NCBI RefSeq assembly: GCF_001307155.1
Contig: NZ_CP012830.1
Coordinates: 5,268,501 to 5,332,500 of the forward strand
Source of the DNA: Pseudomonas fluorescens
Lineage (GTDB): Bacteria; Pseudomonadota; Gammaproteobacteria; Pseudomonadales; Pseudomonadaceae
Direction of reading: 5' to 3'
Length of the DNA stretch: 64,000 nt
The notes beneath the pieces were generated by a model. It worked only from the letters and a program-made list of their open reading frames with translations. It searched no databases and had not been told where the DNA came from. This document shows positions 51,552 through 59,597 of this stretch, one piece after another. Both the position numbers and the translations under genes were made by a program. The first letter of the stretch is position 1. Each line of letters opens with the position of its first letter.

Positions 51552-52283
51552 ATGAAGCTTTACGTGCTTTCAGATCTGCACAACGAATTTTCTCCTTTCG
51601 AGCCTGTGTCAGGAGACTACGATCTAGTCGTGCTGGCTGGGGATATTGATGTCAAAGCGAGAGGGGTGAAGTGGGCGAATGAGGTATTTGCTTGCCCCGT
51701 GATTTACGTGTGTGGCAATCATGAGTTTTACGGCAGCCACATTGATCACACGCTGCGAAAGATGAAGGAGGGAGCCTCGTCACACGTTCATGTTTTAGAA
51801 AACGAGACCTTCATTTGGAACCAAACACGGTTCCTTTGCGCAACGGGTTGGACTGATTTTACGTCCAGCGGGAACGTCGTTGCAGCAACCCAAACCGCAT
51901 GGGATTGGATGAATGATTTTCAAGTCATTCGGACAGGAGAAAACTATCGCCGTTTGCGCCCGTCCGACCTGATCAGTCGAAACCAAGCGTCATTCGCCTG
52001 GTTGGCCAAGGAACTTGATGAGCCATTCGATGGCAAAACTGTCGTCTTGACGCATCACGCGCCCGTCCCTGAAGTCATCGGTGACAAACACGAAGGACAC
52101 TTGAGTGCTGCCTATTCAAACAGTTGGCACAGGCTTCTGGATAAAGCGGATCTCTGGGTTTTCGGTCATACGCACAGGGCCATCGATATCAAACTTGGTC
52201 GATGCCGTGTGGTCTCGAACCCTCGGGGTTATCCAGGTGAACAAACGGGTTTCGATCCCGGCTTTGTGATTGACCTTTCCTAA
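51552..52283 (+). CDS. Calcineurin-like metallophosphoesterase
   Basis: A 243-residue metallophosphoesterase with all metal-binding motifs: LSDLHNEF (D-x-H, residue 7-9), VVLAGDIDV (GD), CGNHEFYG (GNHE), LTHHAPVP (H) and FGHTHRAI (GHTH). Members hydrolyse phosphodiesters including cyclic nucleotides. It sits alone in the island, divergent from an XRE regulator. The substrate is unknown. In conflict regions such enzymes can degrade signalling nucleotides, but that is speculation. Confidence 0.93.
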   Translation: MKLYVLSDLHNEFSPFEPVSGDYDLVVLAGDIDVKARGVKWANEVFACPVIYVCGNHEFYGSHIDHTLRKMKEGASSHVHVLENETFIWNQTRFLCATGWTDFTSSGNVVAATQTAWDWMNDFQVIRTGENYRRLRPSDLISRNQASFAWLAKELDEPFDGKTVVLTHHAPVPEVIGDKHEGHLSAAYSNSWHRLLDKADLWVFGHTHRAIDIKLGRCRVVSNPRGYPGEQTGFDPGFVIDLS

Positions 52284-52473
52284 GTACGCTCATACCCCTG
52301 GGTTGTGAGGGAAGTTGGCGCAGTTCTCTGTTGATGAGTTAAGGGGGGCTGAAAGATGTGTGGAGTAGACAGCGAAATACGTACTTCGGTTATACCGGCT
52401 GACCTGACAGGTGTGTCGCGGCATGACTGAGTAACAGCGTGCACCATCCATTCCTGCTGCGGTCGCCGAGGCA

Positions 52474-52731
52474 ATGGAAAATGATTTCGGCGTGCCCATC
52501 ACCGCGTTCTTGTTCGCAGCCGTCGATAGCCCGCCGGTGATCATGGGAACGATTTATGGCGATATCACGGGACGATTTCGAGATGGTGCGAGTATGCGGA
52601 CGTCCAGGATAACGAACGTCCTTTTCATTGATGGCTTTTCATTATTTCAAACGTTGGCAGGCAGCCGGTATCTGGTGGTTAGTTGGGCGCCTGGCGGGAA
52701 CAATATTTACATGAACCGGATTTATCACTGA
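52474..52731 (+). CDS. Small uncharacterised protein, possibly 5'-truncated
   Basis: An 85-residue frame: MENDFGVPITAFLFAAVDSPPVIMGTIYGDITGRFRDGA, then SMRTSRITNVLFIDGFSLFQTLAGSRYLVVSWAP. The alternating hydrophobic strands look like a genuine small beta-rich protein. In-frame codons before the ATG (IPAAVAEA) read like protein too, with a stop 14 codons upstream and no ribosome site at the ATG, so it may have lost its 5' end. It sits 111 bp before the next small gene. Confidence 0.5.
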   Translation: MENDFGVPITAFLFAAVDSPPVIMGTIYGDITGRFRDGASMRTSRITNVLFIDGFSLFQTLAGSRYLVVSWAPGGNNIYMNRIYH

Positions 52732-52842
52732 GCGATCCCCAAATGCGGGTGCGCGGTAAAAGCTTCCGGGTTATCCAGGTGGCGACGGGATCGGGAAAAT
52801 GATTCTTAGCTTGGTAATCGCGGGGGAAAGCAGGTTAGCGGA

Positions 52843-53280
52843 ATGACGAGAATGAGTGTTACAGACGACGAGCTGCTGGGAGATTTACTGTATGGGTCAG
52901 CACGCCCCCTTTGGGGTTCAAAACTTGGCGATGATGAGTTGGTCGAACTAGCCGCTGATACCTTCAAAGAAAAACCGTTCTGCGTCGTCCGACACTGGCT
53001 GATTTTGGATGTCATGCTTCCAGAATCTACTGAGCGGGAAATCAAAGTCCAGGGACTTGATGCGACTGTCTTGTATGCCCAGGCGGCAGTGTTCGACAGC
53101 CAGAACAAGCATTTGCCTGGTGACAGCCTCCTGAGCGGTTACCAATCTGACTTCGACGGCTGTATTTTTGAAAGCAAAGACCGGCTGTACATCCTGGCTG
53201 GCCGAGGGGCTCGAAAGTATGTGAGCTTGCCTGCTCTTCAAGCGCTGAACGCGTACGAAAATGCTGGTAGTGGTGCGTAG
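52843..53280 (+). CDS. Uncharacterised 145-residue protein
   Basis: ATG 52843 follows AGCGGA; a second ATG lies three codons on. The sequence (DDELVELAADTFKEKPFCVVRHWLILDVMLPE, then FDSQNKHLPGDSLLSGYQSDFDGCIFESKDRLYILAGRGARKYVSLPALQAL) looks like a soluble immunity-type or DUF6957-like protein, as I recall from Pseudomonas. I am not certain. Together with the small gene before it, it could be an orphan toxin-immunity relict. Confidence 0.6.
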   Translation: MTRMSVTDDELLGDLLYGSARPLWGSKLGDDELVELAADTFKEKPFCVVRHWLILDVMLPESTEREIKVQGLDATVLYAQAAVFDSQNKHLPGDSLLSGYQSDFDGCIFESKDRLYILAGRGARKYVSLPALQALNAYENAGSGA

Positions 53281-53405
53281 CTGCCGACCTGAGGTCTTCG
53301 TTTTCGCACTGATTTCCTGATCAATCTCTCTTAAACCGTCTTTCAGTTGGCTTGGCTTACTCACGATTGAACTGCAAAGCTACCCTAGCACTGCGAGAAA
53401 CCGAC

Positions 53406-54686
53406 ATGCTCGATCCCCAACTGTTACGCGGCCAGACTCAGGAAGTGGCGGATCGCCTGGCCTCCCGTGGCTTTGTACTGGATGTTGCGCGCATCGAAGC
53501 GCTGGAAGAACAGCGCAAGACCGTCCAGACCCGCACCGAAGCACTGCAGGCTGAACGTAACGCGCGCTCCACATCCATCGCTCAGGCCAAGCAGCGCGGC
53601 GAAGAAATTGCGCCGCTGATGGCGGACGTCGAGCGCATGGCGGGCGAATTGAGCGCCGGTAAAGTCGAGCTCGACGCGATCAAGGGCGAACTGGACTCGA
53701 TCCTGCTCGGCATCCCCAACCTGCCGCATGAGTCCGTGCCGGTCGGCGAAGACGAAGACTACAACGTCGAAGTGCGCCGGTGGGGCGCTCCACGAATCTT
53801 CGATTTCGAGATCAAAGACCACGTCGCCCTGGGCGAGAGGTTCGGTTGGCTGGACTTCGAAACCGCCGCCAAGCTGTCCGGCGCGCGCTTCACCCTGCTG
53901 CGCGGCCCGATCGCCCGTCTGCACCGCGCCCTGGCGCAGTTCATGATCAACCTGCACGTCACCGAGCACGGCTACGAAGAAGCCTACACGCCGTATCTGG
54001 TTCAGGCCCCGGCGCTGCAAGGCACCGGTCAGCTGCCGAAGTTCGAAGAAGATCTGTTCAAGATCGCCCGTGAAGGCGAAGCCGACCTGTACCTGATCCC
54101 GACTGCCGAAGTCTCCCTGACCAACATCGTGGCCGGTGAAATCATTGATTCGCAACTGCTGCCGATCAAATTCGTTGCTCACACGCCGTGCTTCCGTAGC
54201 GAAGCCGGCGCGTCGGGTCGTGACGCTCGCGGCACGATTCGCCAGCACCAGTTCGACAAGGTCGAGATGGTACAGATCGTCGAGCCGTCGAAGTCGATGG
54301 AAGCGCTGGAAAGCCTGACCGCCAACGCCGAAAAAGTCCTGCAACTGCTGGAGCTGCCTTACCGCACCCTGGCGCTGTGCACCGGCGACATGGGCTTCAG
54401 CGCGGTCAAGACCTACGACCTGGAAGTGTGGATTCCGAGCCAGGACAAATACCGCGAAATCTCGTCTTGCTCGAATTGTGGCGACTTCCAGGCCCGCCGC
54501 ATGAAGGCGCGTTTCCGCAAACCGAAAACTGGCAAGCCGGAACTGGTGCACACCCTAAACGGTTCCGGTCTGGCAGTTGGTCGTACGCTGGTGGCGGTAC
54601 TGGAGAACTACCAGCAGGCTGACGGTTCGATCCGTGTACCGGACGTACTGAAGCAGTACATGGGCGGCGTGGACATCATTCGTTGA
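53406..54686 (+). CDS. serS: Seryl-tRNA synthetase
   Basis: A 426-residue class II synthetase of normal length. The N-terminal coiled-coil arm that grips tRNA-Ser (about 30-105) reads ALEEQRKTVQTRTEALQAERNARS and on. Motif 2 is CFRSEAGASGRDARGTIRQHQF, and motif 3 GSGLAVGRTLVAVLENYQQ. The gene is GC-rich with highly biased codons, unlike its low-GC neighbours. It starts at ATG 53406. In fluorescent pseudomonads serS normally lies between crcB and cysG; here it is surrounded by island genes. It is either a second copy or the native gene with island DNA on both sides. A TTG-started antitoxin gene overlaps its stop codon. Confidence 0.96.
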   Translation: MLDPQLLRGQTQEVADRLASRGFVLDVARIEALEEQRKTVQTRTEALQAERNARSTSIAQAKQRGEEIAPLMADVERMAGELSAGKVELDAIKGELDSILLGIPNLPHESVPVGEDEDYNVEVRRWGAPRIFDFEIKDHVALGERFGWLDFETAAKLSGARFTLLRGPIARLHRALAQFMINLHVTEHGYEEAYTPYLVQAPALQGTGQLPKFEEDLFKIAREGEADLYLIPTAEVSLTNIVAGEIIDSQLLPIKFVAHTPCFRSEAGASGRDARGTIRQHQFDKVEMVQIVEPSKSMEALESLTANAEKVLQLLELPYRTLALCTGDMGFSAVKTYDLEVWIPSQDKYREISSCSNCGDFQARRMKARFRKPKTGKPELVHTLNGSGLAVGRTLVAVLENYQQADGSIRVPDVLKQYMGGVDIIR

Positions 54687-55078
54687 AGGCCTTGAATCTT
54701 CCTTTGCCAGATACAGTGATCAACGATTTTGTTGATCACTGCCTTCCATTCAGTTTGTTCGAGCAAATGGCTGAGGTTTTGTCTTTGAGCGACGCAATGT
54801 TAGGCAAGTACCTCCAGATACCTACTTGCACGCTATCGAGGACAGCAGGAGCGGGGCATTTTTCTGTGAGCGAAAGCCGGAAACCGACGGCGTTGATCCG
54901 CGTTCTAAACGCGGCCAATGAACTCTTCGAAGGCGATGTTCAGGCGGTCAGGCTATTTCTGACTTCACCATCACGAAGCTTGAATTCAAAGCCACCCCTT
55001 GAGGTGCTCAGTGCAGAAGGCGGTGACATCGCCGTCACTGACCTGATCGGGCGGCTTGAGAATGGAGTCACTGTCTGA
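54683..55078 (+). CDS. Antitoxin of the Xre/MbcA/ParS toxin-binding type
   Basis: Up to 131 residues. A helical part (FSLFEQMAEVLSLSDAMLGKYLQIPTCTLSRTAGAGHFSVSES) precedes the DUF2384-type toxin-binding region RVLNAANELFEGDVQAVRLFLTSPSRSL, then PPLEVLSAEGGDIAVTDLIGRLENGV. TTG 54683 overlaps the serS stop (TTGA); GTG 54716 is an alternative, and neither has a good ribosome site. Such antitoxins normally neutralise a RES-domain toxin that ADP-ribosylates or degrades NAD. Here the next gene is a 74-residue protein that is not RES. The pair is coupled (TGATG). Confidence 0.82.
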   Translation: MKALNLPLPDTVINDFVDHCLPFSLFEQMAEVLSLSDAMLGKYLQIPTCTLSRTAGAGHFSVSESRKPTALIRVLNAANELFEGDVQAVRLFLTSPSRSLNSKPPLEVLSAEGGDIAVTDLIGRLENGVTV

Positions 55079-55302
55079 TGTCGCTCTATTCTCTGGGAGA
55101 AAAGCGAGACCAAAGGCTGCTCGCTGAGTTGTCTGCAGGTAACCTGATGATGTTTCGGATTTTGGGTTTGTTGGCTGCTGACATCAATTGCTGCCCGGAA
55201 CGATTGCAGATTGTGGACTCTGGATTGGTCACCCGCATCGACTCGCTAGTCTGTGATGTAGCGGTTGATCTCAATGCACCGCTCTGGCCAGAAAACGAAT
55301 AA
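55078..55302 (+). CDS. Unrecognised 74-residue protein coupled to the antitoxin
   Basis: ATG 55078 overlaps the antitoxin stop by one base, with GGAG ten bases upstream. The protein reads MSLYSLGEKRDQRLLAELSA, then GNLMMFRILGLLAADINCCPERLQIVDSGLV, and ends TRIDSLVCDVAVDLNAPLWPENE. It has no RES-type Arg/Tyr/Glu motifs and is far too short for one (150 or more residues). It could be a new toxin, an accessory factor, or the remains of a toxin. No family recognised. Confidence 0.65.
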   Translation: MSLYSLGEKRDQRLLAELSAGNLMMFRILGLLAADINCCPERLQIVDSGLVTRIDSLVCDVAVDLNAPLWPENE

Positions 55303-55440
55303 AACAGATTTTTGAAACGCTCAGTCGACTGTCTGGTGGAGCGCCTTTTTAGCACGCAGCCTTGTGAATACCGCGTCCGTTAATCCCTGTCGAGAGTAAA
55401 GATCTCAACCGCAAGTGCACATTTTTCTGTCACGGAAATC

Positions 55441-57000
55441 GTGGCGACTTTTTCAGCAGAGTCGGACAATATCGGCCAGTCGTATGTGTCTAGAAAATCA
55501 GATGCGATTCCGCCTTTAATTTTGCTGGCAGATGATTGGCTCTCGGGACTGACGTTGACTACATTGCCTATGGAGTTTATTCCTGAAGGCATACCCATGC
55601 GCCATACCACTCTCTCGGTTGTGATAGAGGTTATTCCGGCCAGCACGGCGGTCGTAATCGAGTTGCTTGAAAAACTGCGTGCTGCCCAAGAGCAAAAGCC
55701 TCAAGCAACTGACCAGAGCTACGACCGACTCAGGAATGCTGTGCCCATGCTGCATTTCATGTCTATCACTGTGGCCCCCGATGCCTTGTATGACCCACTC
55801 TTGGTGTTGGAGGTTAACTTTGACGGTGAGGAATCACTATTTTGGGACACTTTAGAAGCTGCAATCGGCCTAGAACTGCGTGACGTCCTTCGCCATTGTA
55901 AACAGCCGAGTGGAAACGCTGGTTCACTCTTTGAAAAAGTTATGCAAAATGGATCTAAACTCGGCCCTCTGTTTTCGGCGCTTTCGGTGCGACCAATCGT
56001 GCAGCACCAGGGAAACCGAGGGCTTGGCCGCCAACAGATTATTCAAGAAGGCAAGCTGTTCAATGCTGTGCAGGTGGCTGTTGATGCACTACCGGTACTA
56101 CCCAATGATAGCGCTGTAGTCATCCACCGGAACCTTCGCAAAACCTTGCTACCTCAATTCAAATGGCTGGGGACACTAGTGCAGCCAAGGATCGATTTGC
56201 GAGAGAAACGGATGGATACCTGCCGTTTGTGGGCCTTCGGTGCCGCTGTGGTTACGATATTTTTTCTCGCGGTGTTGATGATTCACCTCTTATTGCAAGC
56301 GCTGCTACCTTGGCCCGAAAGCGTCTCGGGCGGTATGCAATGGGGCTGGAAAACCACCCTGTTTGTTTTTATTGCCGGCGCCATTTTGGCATCCGTCGCG
56401 TCCCTACTTCGTCATCTTGAGCGAACTGACTCCGTCAACGACGCTCCTCGTTTTGACGAAGATTTGTTGAGGGATATGGCTAAACGTGAGGACGAGATTT
56501 CGCAAAATCACATGATCAGCATCGTCCACATCAAGCCGGGCATGCTCCGCGCTGCCCTTGCACGGCTCGTACTGACTGCCCTTGGTCTATGGTTGCGGGT
56601 TACCGCACAAGATGGCTACCTTGCCAGCATGCGCACAATCCATTTTGCTCACTGGGCAATATTGAACAACGGCGGTCGCCTCATGTTCCACAGCAACTAC
56701 GACGGCTCCTGGGAAAGTTACCTCGATGATTTCATCGAAAAAGCGCATGCAGGTTTAACAGCAGCATGGACGCATGGCGTTGGCTTCCCTAGGACTAAGT
56801 GGCTATTTATGGATGGAGCCACGCAAGGGCGTAAGTTCAAAGACTGGGCACGGTATTCGATGTCACCCAGCCAATTTTGGTTTAGCGCCTATAAAAATTA
56901 TTCGGTCAACCAGATCGAGCGACACGCGCGCATCGCTCAGGGCCTTCGTAAAAGCTCGCTCACTTTGGAGGAAGCTCAATTATGGGCGCTCGATCTATGA
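55441..57000 (+). CDS. Two-helix membrane protein with duplicated alpha/beta modules, DyP partner
   Basis: A 519-residue protein. A region at about 100-135 (ALYDPLLVLEVNFDGEESLFWDTLEAAIGLE) resembles one at about 400-435 (ILNNGGRLMFHSNYDGSWESYLDDFIEKAHAGL). Both have a strand, an FDG/YDG turn and a helix, like ferredoxin-fold halves of dye-decolorising peroxidases. Between them are two membrane segments (LWAFGAAVVTIFFLAVLMIHLLL near 262, WKTTLFVFIAGAILASVASLL near 298). GTG 55441 is the best visible start; the frame is open for another 19 codons upstream. It overlaps the DyP gene by 19 bp, so it likely anchors or feeds the peroxidase at the membrane. Family not recognised. Confidence 0.8.
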   Translation: MATFSAESDNIGQSYVSRKSDAIPPLILLADDWLSGLTLTTLPMEFIPEGIPMRHTTLSVVIEVIPASTAVVIELLEKLRAAQEQKPQATDQSYDRLRNAVPMLHFMSITVAPDALYDPLLVLEVNFDGEESLFWDTLEAAIGLELRDVLRHCKQPSGNAGSLFEKVMQNGSKLGPLFSALSVRPIVQHQGNRGLGRQQIIQEGKLFNAVQVAVDALPVLPNDSAVVIHRNLRKTLLPQFKWLGTLVQPRIDLREKRMDTCRLWAFGAAVVTIFFLAVLMIHLLLQALLPWPESVSGGMQWGWKTTLFVFIAGAILASVASLLRHLERTDSVNDAPRFDEDLLRDMAKREDEISQNHMISIVHIKPGMLRAALARLVLTALGLWLRVTAQDGYLASMRTIHFAHWAILNNGGRLMFHSNYDGSWESYLDDFIEKAHAGLTAAWTHGVGFPRTKWLFMDGATQGRKFKDWARYSMSPSQFWFSAYKNYSVNQIERHARIAQGLRKSSLTLEEAQLWALDL

Positions 57001-58574
57001 AAGATTCCACCAGTTGGCGGCTGAAGAAGCCTATCGCAATTCACACCCAGGGTTTGATTGCCAGCCACTTCGCTCACTTACCCGCATCGTGCATCTTGTT
57101 TCTGCAACTTCCGACCGATGCCGGTGGGGCTTGGCTGGGGGAACTCCGATCTGCCATCCCGATATCACATGCTGCCGGTAGCAGCGAAGACTCTAGTGCC
57201 GCTGCGATCGCCTTCACGTACAGTGGATTGATAGAGCTTGGCCTGCCAGACGACTCACTGAAATCGTTCGCGCGACCGTTTCGTGAAGGTATGCATCAGA
57301 TTGACCGTAAGAGACGTCTGGGGGACAGTCAGGATCCGGACGTGGGCAACGAGATCGCAGGGGGATCTCGGTGGAGCGCCAATTGTGCAGACTTGGTCTC
57401 AACCAAGATCGACTCTACGGTAGAGACGGCTATTACTGTGCACGTAGCGCTGATGCTCTATGCTCTCGACGAGGTTGCTCTTGGCGCATTGAGTAGTACC
57501 GCGCGCGAATTACTGGAAGTTTACGGAATCAAGGTGGTACATAAGCAACTGCTATGGCAAAAGCCTGACAGCAGTGAAGTGAATAGGGAGCACTTTGGTT
57601 TTGCTGACGGGATGTCGCAGCCAATACCTACAGGCGATGCAATCGAGCTGCCTGACAATCCCAACATGGCCGATCAGCTCCATTGGCATGGAGTTCCCGC
57701 CGGTGAGATTCTGCTAGGACATCAAAATGCACATAGCGAATACGCCGCCGGGCCTGTCGTAGCCAAGAGCCAGGTCACACACTCTGGCCTGCTCTCAGAC
57801 AAAGGGGTTGTGCCTGACAACTGGAACCTGGGGCTTAACGGCAGCTATCTAGTCATCCGTGAGTTACGCCAGGATGTCGCCGCTTTTTGGAAATGTATGG
57901 AAGCTGCTGCCAAATCTGTGAACCGGCCCGGTGTTGATGCCAAGTGGTTGGCGGAGCGTATGATCGGTCGCACGTTGAATGGCGACACCTTAGTACACGG
58001 TGTTCCTCCGATGGCCCAAGGCTCAGCGGTCGGAAACAGCTTTGGTTACGCCAATACGGACATGCATGGAATGGGGTGCCCGCTCGGGGCTCATGTTCGC
58101 CGGGCCAATCCCCGAGACTCACGTCCCTCACGCGACGGTGAGCATTCAAACACCGCAGATTCCGCCGAGTTGCTCCGCTCCGCAAACGCTCACCGGATTC
58201 TCCGACGTGGCCGTAAATACGGCACTACCCTGAACAACCGCTTTGAGGACGATCACAAAGAGCGCGGCCTAATGTTCATGTGCTTGGCTACCGATCTGGA
58301 GCGCCAGTTCGAATTTGTTCAGGAACACTGGCTACTCAATCCGAACTTCGCCACGCTGGAGGGAGAAACCGATCCATTGCTCGGGCCACCGATCCGCACT
58401 CCTAACCAGGTACCTGGCCTGACACCTAACCGAATGACTATCCCTGCTTGCCCGCTACGCTTCAGGCCGCCAATGGCGAGTTACATCCAACTGGCCGGCG
58501 GTGACTATTTCTTTTTACCCAGTTTGCCTGCGCTGGACTACTTTTCCACGCTCAAGAGTGTGTGCAAGTCTTAG
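56982..58574 (+). CDS. Dyp-type heme peroxidase
   Basis: A 530-residue dye-decolorising peroxidase. The GxxDG motif is GFADGMSQP (near 208), with the catalytic Asp. The proximal heme His lies in GCPLGAHVRRANPRDSRP (near 370). The C-terminal ferredoxin-type half has ERGLMFMCLATDLERQFEFVQEHWLLNPNF. ATG 56982 follows GGAGGAAG. The protein has no signal peptide and no encapsulin-targeting tail that I can see. It is longer than typical 300-residue bacterial DyPs, so it falls in the long (C/D-like) group. It overlaps and is coupled to the membrane partner gene. It would oxidise organic substrates with hydrogen peroxide in the cytoplasm or at the membrane face. Confidence 0.92.
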   Translation: MGARSMKDSTSWRLKKPIAIHTQGLIASHFAHLPASCILFLQLPTDAGGAWLGELRSAIPISHAAGSSEDSSAAAIAFTYSGLIELGLPDDSLKSFARPFREGMHQIDRKRRLGDSQDPDVGNEIAGGSRWSANCADLVSTKIDSTVETAITVHVALMLYALDEVALGALSSTARELLEVYGIKVVHKQLLWQKPDSSEVNREHFGFADGMSQPIPTGDAIELPDNPNMADQLHWHGVPAGEILLGHQNAHSEYAAGPVVAKSQVTHSGLLSDKGVVPDNWNLGLNGSYLVIRELRQDVAAFWKCMEAAAKSVNRPGVDAKWLAERMIGRTLNGDTLVHGVPPMAQGSAVGNSFGYANTDMHGMGCPLGAHVRRANPRDSRPSRDGEHSNTADSAELLRSANAHRILRRGRKYGTTLNNRFEDDHKERGLMFMCLATDLERQFEFVQEHWLLNPNFATLEGETDPLLGPPIRTPNQVPGLTPNRMTIPACPLRFRPPMASYIQLAGGDYFFLPSLPALDYFSTLKSVCKS

Positions 58575-58844
58575 CTGTTGTTCAAACAGGCAGCCTGGGT
58601 GGGGGTATAGTCTGGGTCATAGCTTGATGACGAAGGTAGCTAGGCGTATTGATGGGAGTTTACGTCGTCCGCGAAATTGTTTTGAAAGCAGCTGCCCGAC
58701 ATCCGCCGTTGGCAAGTATGGCCATTCATTTAATGGAGGTGCTCATTTAGCACCTCTTGAAGGACTTCCAACGCTATTGTAAGCGTAAGTGGCACAAAAC
58801 CTTTTTAATGCCTCAGTAAGGCCTCACAGTCGTTTGTGTTCAAA
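58575..58844. other. 270-bp gap after the peroxidase gene
   Basis: No credible gene or clear terminator is seen. Short frames here lack ribosome sites. Confidence 0.5.
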
Positions 58845-59270
58845 TCAAACTCGATCATTTTGACTCCACTCTCGGTGAGCTTTGAGGTGCTCCATTTCCC
58901 GCAGCCACACGCGTAAAAATCGCCGCCAATCACTTGCGTAGCTTCCTTCTGGGAGCCGGGTAGATAAGGCACTAGCCGCTTCGAATCGCGCGTGCCATGG
59001 CTGTGGGATGTGCTGGTCAAGCACGATAACGAAAAGGTGACCATCGCTTCCCTTGAATGGGGTGTCCGGGACGCGTTCGCGTAACTCATCAATCGACATC
59101 GAACAGGCCGCACCTACAGGGTTTTCCAAATCTTGGTGATCGATGTCGTCAAGCTCGGCAAGCAGTGGTTTTGCTTCTTCCGAACCAGGGCGTAAGTGTT
59201 CTAGCGTCCACAGCAGCTCGCGCCGCTTCCGCTCGCGTAGCCATAAGGTCTTTAGATCGGCTTCCAACAT
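58845..59270 (-). CDS. Uncharacterised 141-residue protein
   Basis: ATG 59270 follows AAGGAA, a good ribosome site. The sequence is soluble, rich in Leu, Arg and Trp: MLEADLKTLWLRERKRRELLWTL, then a SDGHLFVIVLDQHIPQPWHARFEAASALSTRLPEGSYASDWRRFLRVWLREME stretch with a strand and amphipathic helices. No family recognised. It is the only left-facing gene between the peroxidase and the HTH protein. Confidence 0.7.
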   Translation of the reverse strand: MLEADLKTLWLRERKRRELLWTLEHLRPGSEEAKPLLAELDDIDHQDLENPVGAACSMSIDELRERVPDTPFKGSDGHLFVIVLDQHIPQPWHARFEAASALSTRLPEGSYASDWRRFLRVWLREMEHLKAHREWSQNDRV

Positions 59271-59597
59271 TGATTCCTTATCACGGTATACGTAGATCAG
59301 TTCGCGGTTCGTGTTGGCTACGCTATCAGCATAAGGGCAATTGGGTGCACCGAATTTTACTGGATGGACGCGCGCGCGAAGCGAGCATTGCAGCTTTGAA
59401 TCAACTATTGGTAGTTGCGCAGATTACCCACTCGTTTACTCAGGGTTCGGATGCTTTTCATTTGAGGTAGCGAACGTGGCGCGGGTGTGAATCGCTCAAT
59501 GACTCAGCCTGCTCCCGCATCGGATCGTCATAACGTCTAGGCTAGGATGACTTAGCAACAGCCTACTTCCTGATCACCTTTCTCGAAGCGCCTATCC
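59271..59597. other. 327-bp gap with a possible gene remnant
   Basis: In the plus strand a stretch reading RILLDGRAREASIAALNQLLVVAQITHSFTQGSDAFHLR to a stop near 59470 looks protein-like, but no start or continuation is found, and most of its frame overlaps the previous gene antisense. It may be a relict C-terminus. Nothing else is seen. Confidence 0.35.

Noticed and set aside
53424..54551. Minus-strand frame of 375 codons inside serS
   Set aside because: Antisense shadow of serS, which is unmistakable on the plus strand.
59057..59470. Plus-strand frame of 137 codons
   Set aside because: Its first half is antisense to the 141-residue gene; only the last 45 codons look protein-like, and no start fits.
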